64,000 nt of DNA. Origin: Dryococelus australis. Lineage: Eukaryota > Arthropoda > Insecta > Phasmatodea > Phasmatidae. The translations under genes and the position numbers were made by a program. The notes under the pieces are model-generated. The model had not been told where the DNA came from. It saw nothing but the letters and a program-made list of their open reading frames with translations, and did not search any database. Positions 1 through 10,780 of the stretch are shown here, one piece after another (positions within the stretch are counted from its first letter, which is position 1; every line of letters begins with the position of its first letter). The stretch is taken from NCBI GenBank assembly GCA_029891345.1, contig CM057006.1, forward strand, positions 44,040,556-44,104,555, in the 5' to 3' direction.

Positions 1-878
1 CGCGACGTGTTTTCATGGCTCTGCTTTCGAATTTTACAAGTCTAAATAATTATCAATACGGAATATAGTTCAAAACAACTGTAAAAATATAAATTCACGC
101 CTTCAGCGCAATTATACCGCCCGATTTCATAGAAATAAGGCCCCGAAACTGGCCGGAATTTTCCGATCGGTCCGGGACAAAAATCGACCACGTTTAACAA
201 AACTATTTGGCGCTAGCACCGCGCCAGCCATATCGCTCTCGGACTTCTCCGAGTTAACATGTTTTACTTGACTTTTAGTCGCTCGTCACGGTACATTCAG
301 ACATGCATTTACACACCAATCAGATTATTTAATGGTTTTTAACAATAACTCATAAGATATGAAGTAATTACTGAAACAACTACACTGATTTAAATTTTCG
401 CGCAACTTAAATTTACCACTACAATATATATATAATTAAGTTAATTATATAAACCCTTGCCACTCCAGTCATGGGAAAGCTACTTATATCGAAAATTTAA
501 CTTCATTTGGCTATTAACCTCCGCTTTTTACACCAAACTGTCGCTAGCTCTCTCATAGGGAGCTCGTGACAGTACATCACAAGTCCTGAACTTTAAAATT
601 CCGCGCTGATAAATTCAATTTAACTTCGCCATTCTCTTTTATCCCGTACAGGCAGGGAAAAAGAGAGTAAAACTCAGCTATGGAAACAGCTCCCAGGCGC
701 TACCCTGGGAATTATGTAAAAGAATGCTAGCTTTTCCGCATAAAGTAAGTATGATGGGTGCGGAGGGGGGAGGGGGTTAGCTTCTTCTCGCCTCCGCAAG
801 CTAACTGACAACTAACTGGGTGGCCAAGGTCCCTCACAAGGGACCGATCTACCCCCGCGCTGAGGGAGAAGCGTCCCA
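1..878. other. No gene recognised; upstream flank
   Basis: AT-rich sequence with a somewhat GC-richer patch at about 640-880. No supported coding frame, RNA gene or recognised repeat was seen. An untranslated first exon or promoter of the Dmrt gene could lie here or further upstream, but nothing in the sequence marks it. Confidence 0.4.
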
Positions 879-1079
879 GTGATGTAAAATGGCGCAACCA
901 GTAAGTTGGTAAGGATGGGTGGGAAGTAGTCTCATAACTTAATGTCGAATAAAAAGTGTAAGGTAACCATTTGTGATAACTTAAATTATCTCTTTGATAT
1001 CAGTTTTTTTAAATACATTGAAATATAAAAGTTAGCAGATTTTTTAAATATTTAATTTTCAAATAATTTCACAGTTTCA
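879..1079 (+). mobile_element. MITE family A, left fragment of a split copy
   Basis: This stretch matches the internal part of the family A elements seen at 10373, 22381, 24789 and 46337. Shared pieces are the segment around 'cagtaagttggta', the 'cgaataaaaagtgtaaggta' segment and the 'tttgtgataacttaaatta' segment. The 5' terminal repeat is missing. The match stops near 1079 and resumes near 2548, so the copy appears to have been split by about 1.47 kb of other DNA. Confidence 0.65.
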
Positions 1080-2547
1080 TTTTGAGACCCAATGTTGTCT
1101 CATTTAAGCTGCCTGGCATCGAGAAGTTACAAACTGACCGGCCGACTTTGACCGCCACGGTACGCATCGACATGACTGCCCTCTGGCTTCGCTCGGCTGT
1201 CAACGGTGTTAACCCCTAATAAAAATTCACGGTGGAGAATTAACCTTAAAATATTATTCTACACTGATTTAATATCAAATAAAGTTGGGGAATGCGAACT
1301 TACGTCTCTGGAAGCAACAGATGTTTGCAGTGACGAACGGTTTACGAATACGTGTTGCAAAATGGCAAGCTCTGACGCACAGCGCGGGCGACACGTATGA
1401 TGGCTCCCAGCGTACTAGCGGCAGCCAGTGCCTGTGGTTCAAGGCCTTGCCGCTTTGAAGCGTTCCAGTCGCTGGCGCGGCTGGCGCGCCAGCGACTGTT
1501 GAAGACGTAAAGAGCGCGTTGTACGCACCGGATATCCGCACTGTTGTCACGTGTCTCTCAAACAGTCTGTCCTAATAAAGAAAATCGTAGGGTGTTTTCC
1601 TCTCCAATAAATTTTCGTATAAATACGACCCGATAGCTGAACTATCTTCAGAGACGTTCGGCTGTTGGGGACTTGCACGACGATGGAAATATGTTAAGTA
1701 AATGAAATTAGGCCTCCTGGCCAAAATTATAGGCATGTGTTTGTAGACCTTAGAATTGGATTTGCAAAGTGTTGTACCCGACTGGATTTCTTCGTAATCT
1801 TTGGACTTAGAAAAGTTAAATCTTGAAGACAAAATGTTCAAAAATATAAAATACGGCGTTTTGTTTTCGTTAAAGTTAACGCAGTGTATAGTTGTAACAT
1901 AATTTGTTACATCCAAAAAAAATGTTGCTATTTCAGCCAAAACAGTAAAAGATTCCGCCTTATGGGTTGTGATCATTTTGAAAGCCAGTACTATAAAATA
2001 TAATAATATTTTAGCAAAACATTGTAATACCTTGTGGTTCCTTTAGAACGGTGCATTTTAAAGAAGTATGCTATTTTTAAATGCACTTCATGTCAAAAGA
2101 GAGATTGTATAAAAGCTGCCAATTGTAATGTTTCCAGCCGGTAAGAAATGCCGGATCTTAAACGGGGCAATAAATATTTTTATATCAATTTCGATACTAT
2201 TTTTGAATAATGCCTCAGTATTTGAGTGTTTAAAGGACATTATTTTTAAAATGCACACTAAAATATACATCCAGTCAATGTGTTGGTGATGGAGTTTTGC
2301 ATGTATAGTAAATTTCATTGTAAAATTTGCCTTTTTATTATGGTACTTGTTGTGTGTGATTTGGATAAAAATTGAAGCAAATACAAGGCTATTCTTCTGA
2401 AAACTCATTTGTTGGTAATTTTACAATATCACTGCGTTTTTCCCTTAAGGGTTTTTCTGCTGTTTGGTCCGATCTCGGGGTCGTGGTTCCTTGTAGCTAA
2501 GCGCCTTCGTTCAGTCCTTAGTAATTGCTGACCGAAGGACATCAATC
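1080..2547. other. Unidentified DNA splitting a MITE copy
   Basis: About 1.47 kb lies between two pieces that are contiguous in other family A copies. No terminal inverted repeats, target duplication or coding domain could be recognised by eye. Short open frames on the - strand (for example 1572-1976) have no recognisable domain and are probably chance. Confidence 0.4.
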
Positions 2548-2667
2548 TGACCGACGCACAAATAGAGCGACGAGGTCCATGGCAATGTTAATTTCACGAG
2601 GCAGAAGAATACACAAAATTCTTACAAGTAGATCTTAAGCAGGGCTTTCAAAAGTGCTCATTTTACC
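2548..2667 (+). mobile_element. MITE family A, right fragment of a split copy
   Basis: The sequence resumes the family A consensus from 'gaccgacgca' through 'aagcagggctttcaaaagtg' and the start of the right terminal repeat. It is cut at about 2667, where the SINE-like sequence begins, so the last dozen bases of the terminal repeat (the 'gtgaacagcct' part in other copies) are gone. Confidence 0.65.
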
Positions 2668-2762
2668 CACATGCGAAAATCTGTAGCGATCTTGCCGGGA
2701 ATCAAACCTGGGTTCGCCTAGGTGGGAGTATAACCACTATACCACTGCGGTCCCAGTGTTGG
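2662..2762 (-). mobile_element. tRNA-derived SINE fragment
   Basis: Read on the - strand this has a tRNA-like B-box region ('gggttcgcctaggtggga' on +, with 'gggaatcaaacctgg' before it), followed by 'gattttcgcatgtggg' as in the other SINE copies here (28712, 32866, 63836). It abuts the truncated right end of the MITE fragment, suggesting insertion into or beside that repeat. Confidence 0.55.
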
Positions 2763-3143
2763 TCAATAATATATTTTCGTGGCAGATTTGGATGTTGTGT
2801 TGAAAGTTGACAGTGATTAAAATATTTATAACTTTTTTTCTTCAAAATATTTTCCGAGGGAAGAGGGATTGGGGAAAGAATGGATGAATCGGACATCCCA
2901 GCATTCTCCTGGAGTGAGTTCGGGAAACCATAGAAAGCCAAATGCAAGTCCAGGGAGTTACCACTGCGCCACCTGTTCGGTACTATGTCTATAGACTGGA
3001 AAATTGTTAACAGTGTAAAGCGGTATAAAATTGTTTGTTTAACAATCCACGGCAATTAGAGTGAGACGTGCTATAGTCCTAACTTGTGTTGCAGGGGAAG
3101 CTGAGTCACGTTAGCGGCGGAGAGAGATAGCGGAGAAGGGTTG
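2763..3143. other. Upstream of DM exon; possible splice acceptor at 3094
   Basis: A plausible 3' splice site lies at 3079-3094, with a branch-like 'cctaac', a T/G-rich run and 'ttgcag', followed by leader sequence up to the ATG at 3144. An in-frame TGA at 3102-3104 means any exon joined here would be 5' untranslated for this frame. The acceptor is a guess from motif shape alone. Confidence 0.4.
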
Positions 3144-3364
3144 ATGAGCGCGGAGGGGTGCGACGGAGGAAGGGGGCCCGCGGCGACACCCCGCCCACGC
3201 AGGCTACTGCGCACTCCAAAGTGCGCACGATGCCGCAACCACGGCGTCATCTCGTGTCTCAAGGGCCACAAGCGGCTGTGCAGGTGGCGCGAGTGCCGCT
3301 GCCCCAACTGCCAGCTTGTGGTTGAGCGTCAGCGAGTCATGGCCGCCCAGGTCGCCCTACGCAG
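3144..3364 (+). CDS. Dmrt (DMRT2/Dmrt11E-like) coding exon 1, DM domain
   Basis: DM-domain transcription factors bind DNA in the minor groove through an intertwined zinc module. Translation from the ATG at 3144 gives about 22 leader residues and then the DM domain. All eight expected zinc ligands are present: C27, C30, H42 and C46 for one site; H33, C51, C53 and C56 for the other. The '[15 protein letters not shown]' and '[19 protein letters not shown]' stretches are closest, as far as I recall, to the vertebrate DMRT2 and insect Dmrt11E group rather than to doublesex, Dmrt93B or Dmrt99B. The exon ends in phase 2 at a consensus GTGAGT donor (3365). The start is supported by the in-frame stop at 3102; its Kozak context is weak (T at -3). 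The DM call is certain, the subfamily likely. Confidence 0.93.
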
Positions 3365-3365
3365 G

Positions 3366-3717
3366 TGAGTCACGGCCGCCCGCACGCACGCACGCACTTC
3401 TACAAACACTCAAACAAACTTATACAGACACTCGTGCATAGACACGCAGGCACTCATGAAGGCACACATGCACAGACACATATGTTCATACACATATTCA
3501 GACACACATGCACAAACACATATACAGACACACAGACACTCATACACATTCATACAGACACACACACTCATACAGACACACATATACATATACATACACA
3601 GACCCTTTTACAGACCAACATAGATACAGATACACTTACACATACACACAGAAACACACACACTCATATATATATATATATATATATGTGTTTGCATATG
3701 TATGTGTATGCATAAGT
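3366..3717 (+). repeat. CA/ACAGAC-rich simple repeat
   Basis: Starting within 20 bases of the exon 1 donor, the sequence is a degenerate microsatellite of CACG, ACACA and ACAGAC units, ending in a short (TA)n run at 3665-3687. Open frames rich in His/Thr or Cys/Val arise purely from the repeat and are not genes. Confidence 0.9.
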
Positions 3718-4103
3718 AGCCTGTATGTGTTTGCATAAGTGTGTGTGTATCTGTGGGTGTGCAGTGTATATGTGTGTCTGTGACTATGTGTATGTTTATG
3801 AGTCTGTGTGGCTTGGTGTGTGTCTGTTGTCTGTATGTGTACCTGTGTGAGTCACTGTGTGTCATTATGTATTTGTATATGTGTGTCTGTGAGTCTGTAT
3901 GTGTATATATATATATATATAGACACTCATACAGACACACATATACAAATACATAATGACACACAGTGACTCACACAGGTACACATACAGACAACAGACA
4001 CACACCAAGCCACACAGACTCATAAACATACACATAGTCACAGACACACATATACACTGCACACCCACAGATACACACACACTTATGCAAACACATACAG
4101 GCT
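3718..4103. repeat. Perfect 173-bp inverted repeat with 40-bp loop
   Basis: The left arm 3718-3890 and right arm 3931-4103 are exact reverse complements; I compared blocks of ten across the arms and found no mismatch. The 40-bp spacer (3891-3930) contains a (TA)n run. The arms are TG/CA-rich but not monotonous, and contain unique words such as 'gcttggtgtg', so the match is not a trivial property of a microsatellite. It lies in intron 1, about 350 bp after the DM exon. Confidence 0.95.
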
Positions 4104-7100
4104 GTTTACTGTAAAACGAGCAATTATCAACATTTGAAACAAATCACGGCCTCTTAACTGCAGGTTCGCAGTTAAAGACCCTTAAAAGATAGAAAACATT
4201 AGCATTTGACTCTACGTTTCCTTACCTTTGACGAAATCACACTTGGAGAACACAATATTAAAGCCAACGTTCAGACAATCGAAAATCGTTTCTGCGACCT
4301 TCGTTAAAAGTGTTTGTTTTTTAAGGAACTTGTATATCGCTCAGGAATATATTTTAGTACGTTTTATTAAAATAAGAAATAGTATTTATATAAATAATTA
4401 ATTAAAGATTGATTGGTTAATTTTATTAATAACTATCAATTGATATGTTTTCCATTCACATAATATTAGTTTGCCATTTCTTTAATTTAGACGAGCTTGG
4501 TTCAATATACCAAGAGGAAAATTGTTTTACGGTAAACTATATTCATTCCACATAACCTCTGATAGAATATGGGCAAAATGGTTGCTTAACTTTGAATTTA
4601 AGATTCAACTTTTCGAAATCGTAAACTCGGTACACATTATTTGTAAACGTAATTGTTACAAATACAGTTATAGACTGATAGGAAAGCGAGTGAAAAAGCC
4701 ATATTTAGGAAAAAGTACATCCCTATAATAGTCGACTGTTGTTGGAGTGCCACTTTAACCCCTTACCGTACACAGAAATTTTCACGTTCAGATGTTACAA
4801 AAGAAGACATATTTGGCGTGAGAAGTACTCAGAAATTCTTTACAGCACCTGACATTTTCGAACATATGGAAAGGGTTTCAGTAGATCACATTGCGTAAGA
4901 AACAGCCAGTCGTAAAATAGAAGGGTTTTTCTCTCTGTCAGCATTAACGAAAAGCAATGCACGGGAAAGGCAATGCCCGCATTGGTACAGCATCGACCAT
5001 GATTACACCTATTCCGCAACATGTCAAACGTGAATGAGTATACTCGGAATAATACGTTAAGTGGCTAAGACGAAGAATATCTTCGAAATGAACGTCTGAC
5101 AATCAACCCCTCTTGCAGGTGAAAATGTAGCTGCCTATGTCGAACGTATGTTAGCAGGATTTGAAGGCATTCAATTATTATATATAAAAAAAATTACTTC
5201 TAAGAGTTGGGAAATTGTAGTACTAACATTTTATATCCTCTGATAAAAACAAGAGATTCCTGTCAAGTTCTCATGTTCTAGATACACTAGGGATTTTTAA
5301 CGACTAGCGACTGACAGTAACGATTCGTTCTTTTGCACGTAGAATTATATATTGGCGAACAACCAGCAATGCATGTGAGAACGTTTTAAAAAGCGACTCG
5401 AAATTAACAGTTCGTCAGTAGTAGGGGCGAGTGGGTTCTACCCGACCTGGGATTAATTAATGAACTATCGATTTTTTAAATTTGCTTGATTTTGATGTGT
5501 ATAATTAGTTCTTTTTGTGGGGAGGAGCTCTGTACGATGTTGATGCTGTGGTGTTCTGCAGACGACTGACAAGAATGGTGGGTTGGAATGTTATACATAG
5601 ATGTAGATTTGAGTGCAAGAGTGTGCTAAGTGTCATTTATATTATTTTTTCTAATTTTGGTGTGTTTTTAGGGATGTTGGTATTTAGATAGGCGATTTTT
5701 ACGAATAAATTTAATACATGAGAGAAATTCGGATTTTTTTAAACGATTTCTAAGAGTGGCCTAAGTGTAAATTTTGTTTTTTTTTTTTGGGGGGGGGGGT
5801 ATATTGCTCATAGATGGTGGTGGGAGATAGGCAACTCTGAAAGATGCGATTTGTGTGTTAGAAATGACCAATGATTGACGACTGTTTCCGAATGCAATTA
5901 AACATTAGAGTAATTCAGAGTGGTTTACATATGAATAAATTACATGCATCGAATCGCAAATTTCAAACGACTACTTGAATATTAATAATAAGCGAAATGA
6001 CTCCAGTTTAGAATTAAACATAACATGAATCTCGAGCTTAGAAATATAATTTACACGAGAGAGAATTTTAACTATGTGAATAACATCTGGTGTCGACAAG
6101 TGCAAACTCACTAAGCGATGATAATTATGTGAGTGAGGCATTAACAATCTACAACAAAATGTCCCTATAACTAAACAAACAAGAGATATATATTGTTCAT
6201 TTAGTTCATATATATATATATATGACACCTCTTGCAAATACCTTAGTCAGAACTTTAGAAAAGTAATCCACACAATAAAATAAATTAATTGATTATAACA
6301 CATAATGAAATCGCACCTCTCCCAAAACACATCCGTCCACCTCGGAGGATGGCGAAGGAATGGCATAGGTGTATGATGTGTGCCAACTTATATATGTGGA
6401 GCTTGTGGGCGAGTTGAAATTACTGCAAAAAACTCTGAATGAGATTTTCACACTACTCAATCACATCGTGAATTATATCTAGAAGAAATGTATCCCTGCC
6501 AGGCACTGCGTGCAATTTAATTAGCGAAATGCACAGATTATGATTTAGCCCTTTTCGGACAAATCAAGATGTTTCAAACTAGCATTTTGAATTTCAAACA
6601 GACACAATAGAAATGGCACCAGGAGCTCCCCGAATACAACCTACGATTTAAAGCAGACACAATAGTGTACGTCTATTCTGATAAGTAAAATATATAATAA
6701 TATACAAGAAAGTAATTAACGATTGAATATCTTACCCCAAATGATTTGTTTCAAAATAATCAACTTGCATCTAAGCGTAGAGCTTAATCCCACATCACTT
6801 TATATATAACGGAAAAAATGCACAAACATACTCGAAGAGAAAATTATTATTAAAAAAGCGGACGTATTACAAATTTCCGTAAAGTGTAGTAAATAGAGCT
6901 CATTCGTTAACACAAACTGTATTATTAAACTGCTACAAAGTTTCGTCTACCAAACACATAAATGGGGTTTACACAATAAAAGCACTAACACGAAAATTTA
7001 TATATTTTTCCGATAAATAAAAAAAAATTCTCCTAAAATAGTTTTATATTAAAATACGTATATTATAAAACATTAATCGAGGCTAACAATAGAGATGAAG

Positions 7101-7320
7101 GGAGGTGCGATGCTCGCTGGTCCATAGTTGCGGGGAGCCACGATCATAACCTCATCAGCTGCCAACTGTCTACCTGCTCGGTGAACACGAGAGAGAGAGC
7201 TGTTGATGTATACATCAATCTAGTCCAAGCTTCTATGAACAAGTGAGGATGGGTCCAGAGAGCTTCAGATGGGGGGCTGCCTACTTGTAGACATCCCTTA
7301 AAACTCCTACCCCCACCCCT
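4104..7320. other. Intron 1, no gene recognised
   Basis: AT-rich intronic sequence without supported coding frames. It includes a G-run at about 5791-5800 preceded by a T-run, and a segment near 5600-5660 ('gagtgtgctaa' followed by T-rich DNA) that recurs near 47850. The first bases, 4095-4130, weakly resemble a MITE family A terminal repeat. Nothing else stood out. Confidence 0.4.
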
Positions 7321-7344
7321 CACCAGAGTGATGTGTCCTCGGAT

Positions 7345-7620
7345 TACTCAGCCCTCTGCCCTCGATTGCCAATTGTTTGGCACTGAGACAAGATGGCGGC
7401 GACTGAATACAGGGGTGAAGATGTCTCCTGGGGTCCCTACACCACCTCCCCCACCAAACCGTGTCTGCGAGGCCCTGGCGGTCATTCACCCGTCTGCTCG
7501 CGATTGTCATTTTTTGCCACTGAGGCAAGATGGCGATGACTGTCTAGATATGGCCACATCGCTCCTGAGTGTCAGCACGCCTTCCACCCCTACTCCAGAG
7601 CTCGTTTTTCGGATGGCTCA
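7345..7620 (+). repeat. Diverged tandem duplication, period about 138 bp
   Basis: Two adjacent units are offset by 138 bp: one contains 'ctcgattgcc', 'ggcactgagacaagatggcg' and a GACTG end; the next contains 'cgcgattgtc', 'ccactgaggcaagatggcga' and 'tgactg'. A 135-codon open frame (7328-7735) spans both units and shows the duplication at protein level, but it has no recognisable domain. It is intronic and I do not call it a gene. Confidence 0.65.
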
Positions 7621-7739
7621 AGTATTACCCCGGCCAAGGACACGCACCCGACCCCCCTCCCACCGAACCCCTAGATCCCTCCAGCCAGAGTATGTATCTT
7701 TTCCCGAGATGAAGACTGTCTGCCTGCCTAACTGACTCC

Positions 7740-8808
7740 CTCCACTCGTGCAGCGAATTTTGGACTCTTCCAAATGCATTAACCTGTCTTATTTGCAGCG
7801 AAATAAAATTTCACAAGCCCTGCCGATCGAAGTATATAACCCTAAGGCTAAATATTACCCGAAATCTTAATACCAAGATAAAATTCCAACACGCTTTATA
7901 TCTTAATCCAAGAAATGTATTTAATCCAATAAACTTTATCCCATTTTCCAGCGAACTTACTAAAGTATTTCCAGGAAACTAAGTATATTTTTGTACAAGA
8001 GATATTTTCACTTGCTGCAATTTTTTTAGAACATTGAAAGATCACTGTTTTTCTAACATGTATCGTTCCATTTACCTATGCTTCGATTATTACAATGGAA
8101 GACGTGACACATTCATACATATTAAAACTTTCAATCTGTTTTTTAAATATATGTGTATAGCAGAGAAAAAAACATATTTTATGCGTAGACTTGTCTACGA
8201 AACTAAAATTTACTAATAGGCAAAGTTTCAATTCAAAAGCTTCCCAATCGATATTTTTAGATACACTATCTACCATAAAATGTGTATATACTTGAACTTA
8301 TTTACAAATCGATTTCCCATGAAAAACAAATTTGGAAGTAATATTAAAGAAATAACACGAATGTAGGATGACATGACTTCATCTTTCAGGATAATACATT
8401 CCGACTATCAACAAATTATTGACAAATCAATTTTCGTCAAATAAAAGAACTAATGAAAGTGCAAGTTCGTAGTGTAGGAAATCGAGTCCTTTTAAACGTT
8501 CGCGAAACAGGAGTTTCGAAAGTTCACTCCGCAATACTGCTGAAACCTTACGATTGGAATGACCAGAATTATAGGCACAAATATCATGCTCCGTTCAAGC
8601 TCATGTCACGTTTACATACTGACGACATTTGTTGCCATGCACGAAGTACAGTACTTTTACAATGACATGGCGTGTACAGACACTACTTTTTTTACAGGAT
8701 AATTTTCAGTGATAATGGGCATGTAATGTAATGTAAGATTTTTGAAAGGTTGATTTCAGAAGTGTCATTATCACATCGAGTGCGGTACATATTTACTAAC
8801 CATTAAGA
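7740..8808. other. Intron 1, no gene recognised
   Basis: AT-rich intronic DNA. No domain-bearing frame, RNA gene or recognised repeat was seen. Confidence 0.4.
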
Positions 8809-9451
8809 TTGAAGTAAAGCAACTGCCTATGGAGCACTGCACCAGACTATACAATATGAAGAACTCATAAAAAAGTAGTACAGGCACAGCGAAAATTGTC
8901 AGATAAGGCGATTTATGCTGTATATCAAAGAAGAATGTATATATTTTGCAACATTATAAAATATTTTACTAAAATATCCTTTGTAAATGTAAAAAAAATA
9001 ATCGATTAAAATAGTCTGTATTTATAACAAAATGTAAGCGTATTTCCATTCTGGATGCTGTAGAAAGCAAAATTTGCAAGAAAATATTTGTAATTGGATA
9101 TCGTCATAACATTTACTATGACTGTATGTAATAAAATTGTAATAATTGTGTGAGAAAATTTTTTAATAATTGATTTTATGTGCGTCCATTTGTCACAAAC
9201 AATTATGACTGAAACTGACGTAAATAAAGTTAATTATTAAAATTGCTACGATACATTCTTACTATGATTTTATTACATGTGACCACAGTGAATACTATGA
9301 TGATCTTTCTTGAAGAAGATTTTCTTGTAAATTTTGCTTTCCGAAGCATCTTAAGCGGAAATACGCTCAAATTTTCTTTAAAAATGCGGACTCTAGCGAT
9401 TAATTTTTTACATTTAAAAAGTCTATTTTAGTAAAATATTTTAAAAAGTTG

Positions 9452-9528
<77 letters not shown>

Positions 9529-9661
9529 CATACTCTTCTTTGTTCACAGCATAAATCGCATTTTTCTGACAATTTTTATATTGTCTGTACTACTTTTTTA
9601 TGAGTTTTTCACATTGTATAGTCAGGTCCAGTGCTCCATAGGCAGTTTCTTTACTTCAACC
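8809..9661. mobile_element. Long foldback (hairpin) element, arms about 345-415 bp
   Basis: The left half (8809 to about 9150) reverse-complements to the right half (about 9245-9661). Matching blocks include 'actgcctatggagcactg' at 8822 against 9633-9650, the 'aactcataaaaaagtagtac' block, 'atgcgatttatgctgt'-like sequence, 'aaatattttactaaaata', and 'gaaagcaaaattt' near the centre. By eye identity is about 80-90%. The right arm is longer because a (TA)n microsatellite of about 72 bp sits inside it. The centre is about 95 bp of AT-rich spacer. No coding potential is seen. Confidence 0.85.
9453..9524 (+). repeat. (TA)n microsatellite
   Basis: About 36 uninterrupted TA units inside the right arm of the foldback element; the matching position of the left arm has only a short AT stretch, so the run expanded after the arms formed. 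Confidence 0.97.
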
Positions 9662-10372
9662 GTAAGACAAGCTAGAAGTCTATATTCACGATTGAATGAT
9701 CATCACTTTCCCTTTTACGACGTTCCTAGAGGTTCACACAGTACCGGACACGCTATAACTCTACAGTACAGCTTACTGGCGGGCTCTATGCCAATATAAA
9801 GCTGAGTTGAAAGTGTCCGAAACATTTGTTTTTTTTCCTACGTAGAATAACATGCAATCAGTCGTGTTAATCAGTGTAGTTTGCATTTTGAGTGTTGCTG
9901 GCATAATATTAAGTGTGTTGGTCACGAAAAAATATGTTTATTATATGTTTGTTGTACCACACACTGTTTAACTTTTATATATTATCACTAATTACTTTTA
10001 CTTCGCAAAAAAAAAAAACCCCGAGTGTATATTTTTCACATAAATACATGTCAAATCACAATTTTACGATTTTAGAAATGTACATATAATGAAAACTAAC
10101 ATACGTATAGAAATAAGTTAATTCACGCTGAAAGAATTTGCCAATAGTTACTTCAAGGGGTCTATAAAATCGTACAAGGGAATGTTGTTTTTTTGTAATT
10201 AAAAAAAATCTGAATGTAAGGAAATTCTTGCAGGAATTTTATTCAAACAAGTCCTTTCAGTTTTCCTTGTTAAATTTCCAGCGATTTCTTTGGTTTATTT
10301 TATTTATACATGTCGGAAATAGTACAATCTTGACTTTGACATGTGATTTTGCAAAAAACAATGCTATCTAAA
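9662..10372. other. Intron 1, no gene recognised
   Basis: AT-rich intronic sequence with an A-run near 10009. No feature was recognised. Confidence 0.4.
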
Positions 10373-10780
10373 AGGCTGTTCACGATCAAATGAGCACTTT
10401 TGGAATCAACCTTAGAAAAATTACTGCACCTGTCTGAATATATGTTAACGGGTGCCTTGAGTGACATGCGCCCAGTAAAGTTGGTAACAATGGTTGGAAA
10501 TTAGTTCCATAAATTAAAGTCGAATAAAAAGTGTAAAGTAATCATTTGTGATAACTTAAATTATTTCTTTCTGTTTCTGTTTTTTAATCCATCAGTGGGT
10601 ACAAATCAGCTTATTTATTAAACATTTACTTTTCTAATAATTCTACACTTGACACAGGCATGAAAAAAGTTACGAGGCCCTTGGCAATGTTAATTTGATA
10701 TAAGACGGAAGAATACCCAATGTGCATACAAGTAGATCCTAAGCAGTGTTTCAAAGTGCTCATTTTAATGTTAACAGCCT
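10373..10780 (+). mobile_element. MITE family A copy, about 408 bp
   Basis: The left end reads 'aggctgttcacg' then 'atgagcacttttggaa'; the right end reads 'tttcaaagtgctcatttt' then 'ttaacagcct', forming terminal inverted repeats of about 30 bp. The interior matches the copies at 24789 and 46337 ('cccagtaaagttggtaac', 'agtgtaaagtaa', 'gtgataacttaaatta'). It has no coding capacity, so it would depend on a transposase elsewhere. The flanks in this family suggest a TA target duplication. Confidence 0.85.

Noticed and set aside
3365-4080. Open frames rich in His/Thr, Cys/Val or Tyr/Ile next to exon 1
   Set aside because: They are translations of CA/TG/TA simple repeats and of the two palindrome arms; the near-identical frames on opposite strands come from the inverted repeat.
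7328-7735. A 135-codon gene in intron 1
   Set aside because: The openness stems from a 138-bp duplication of GC-richer DNA; there is no domain and no promoter.
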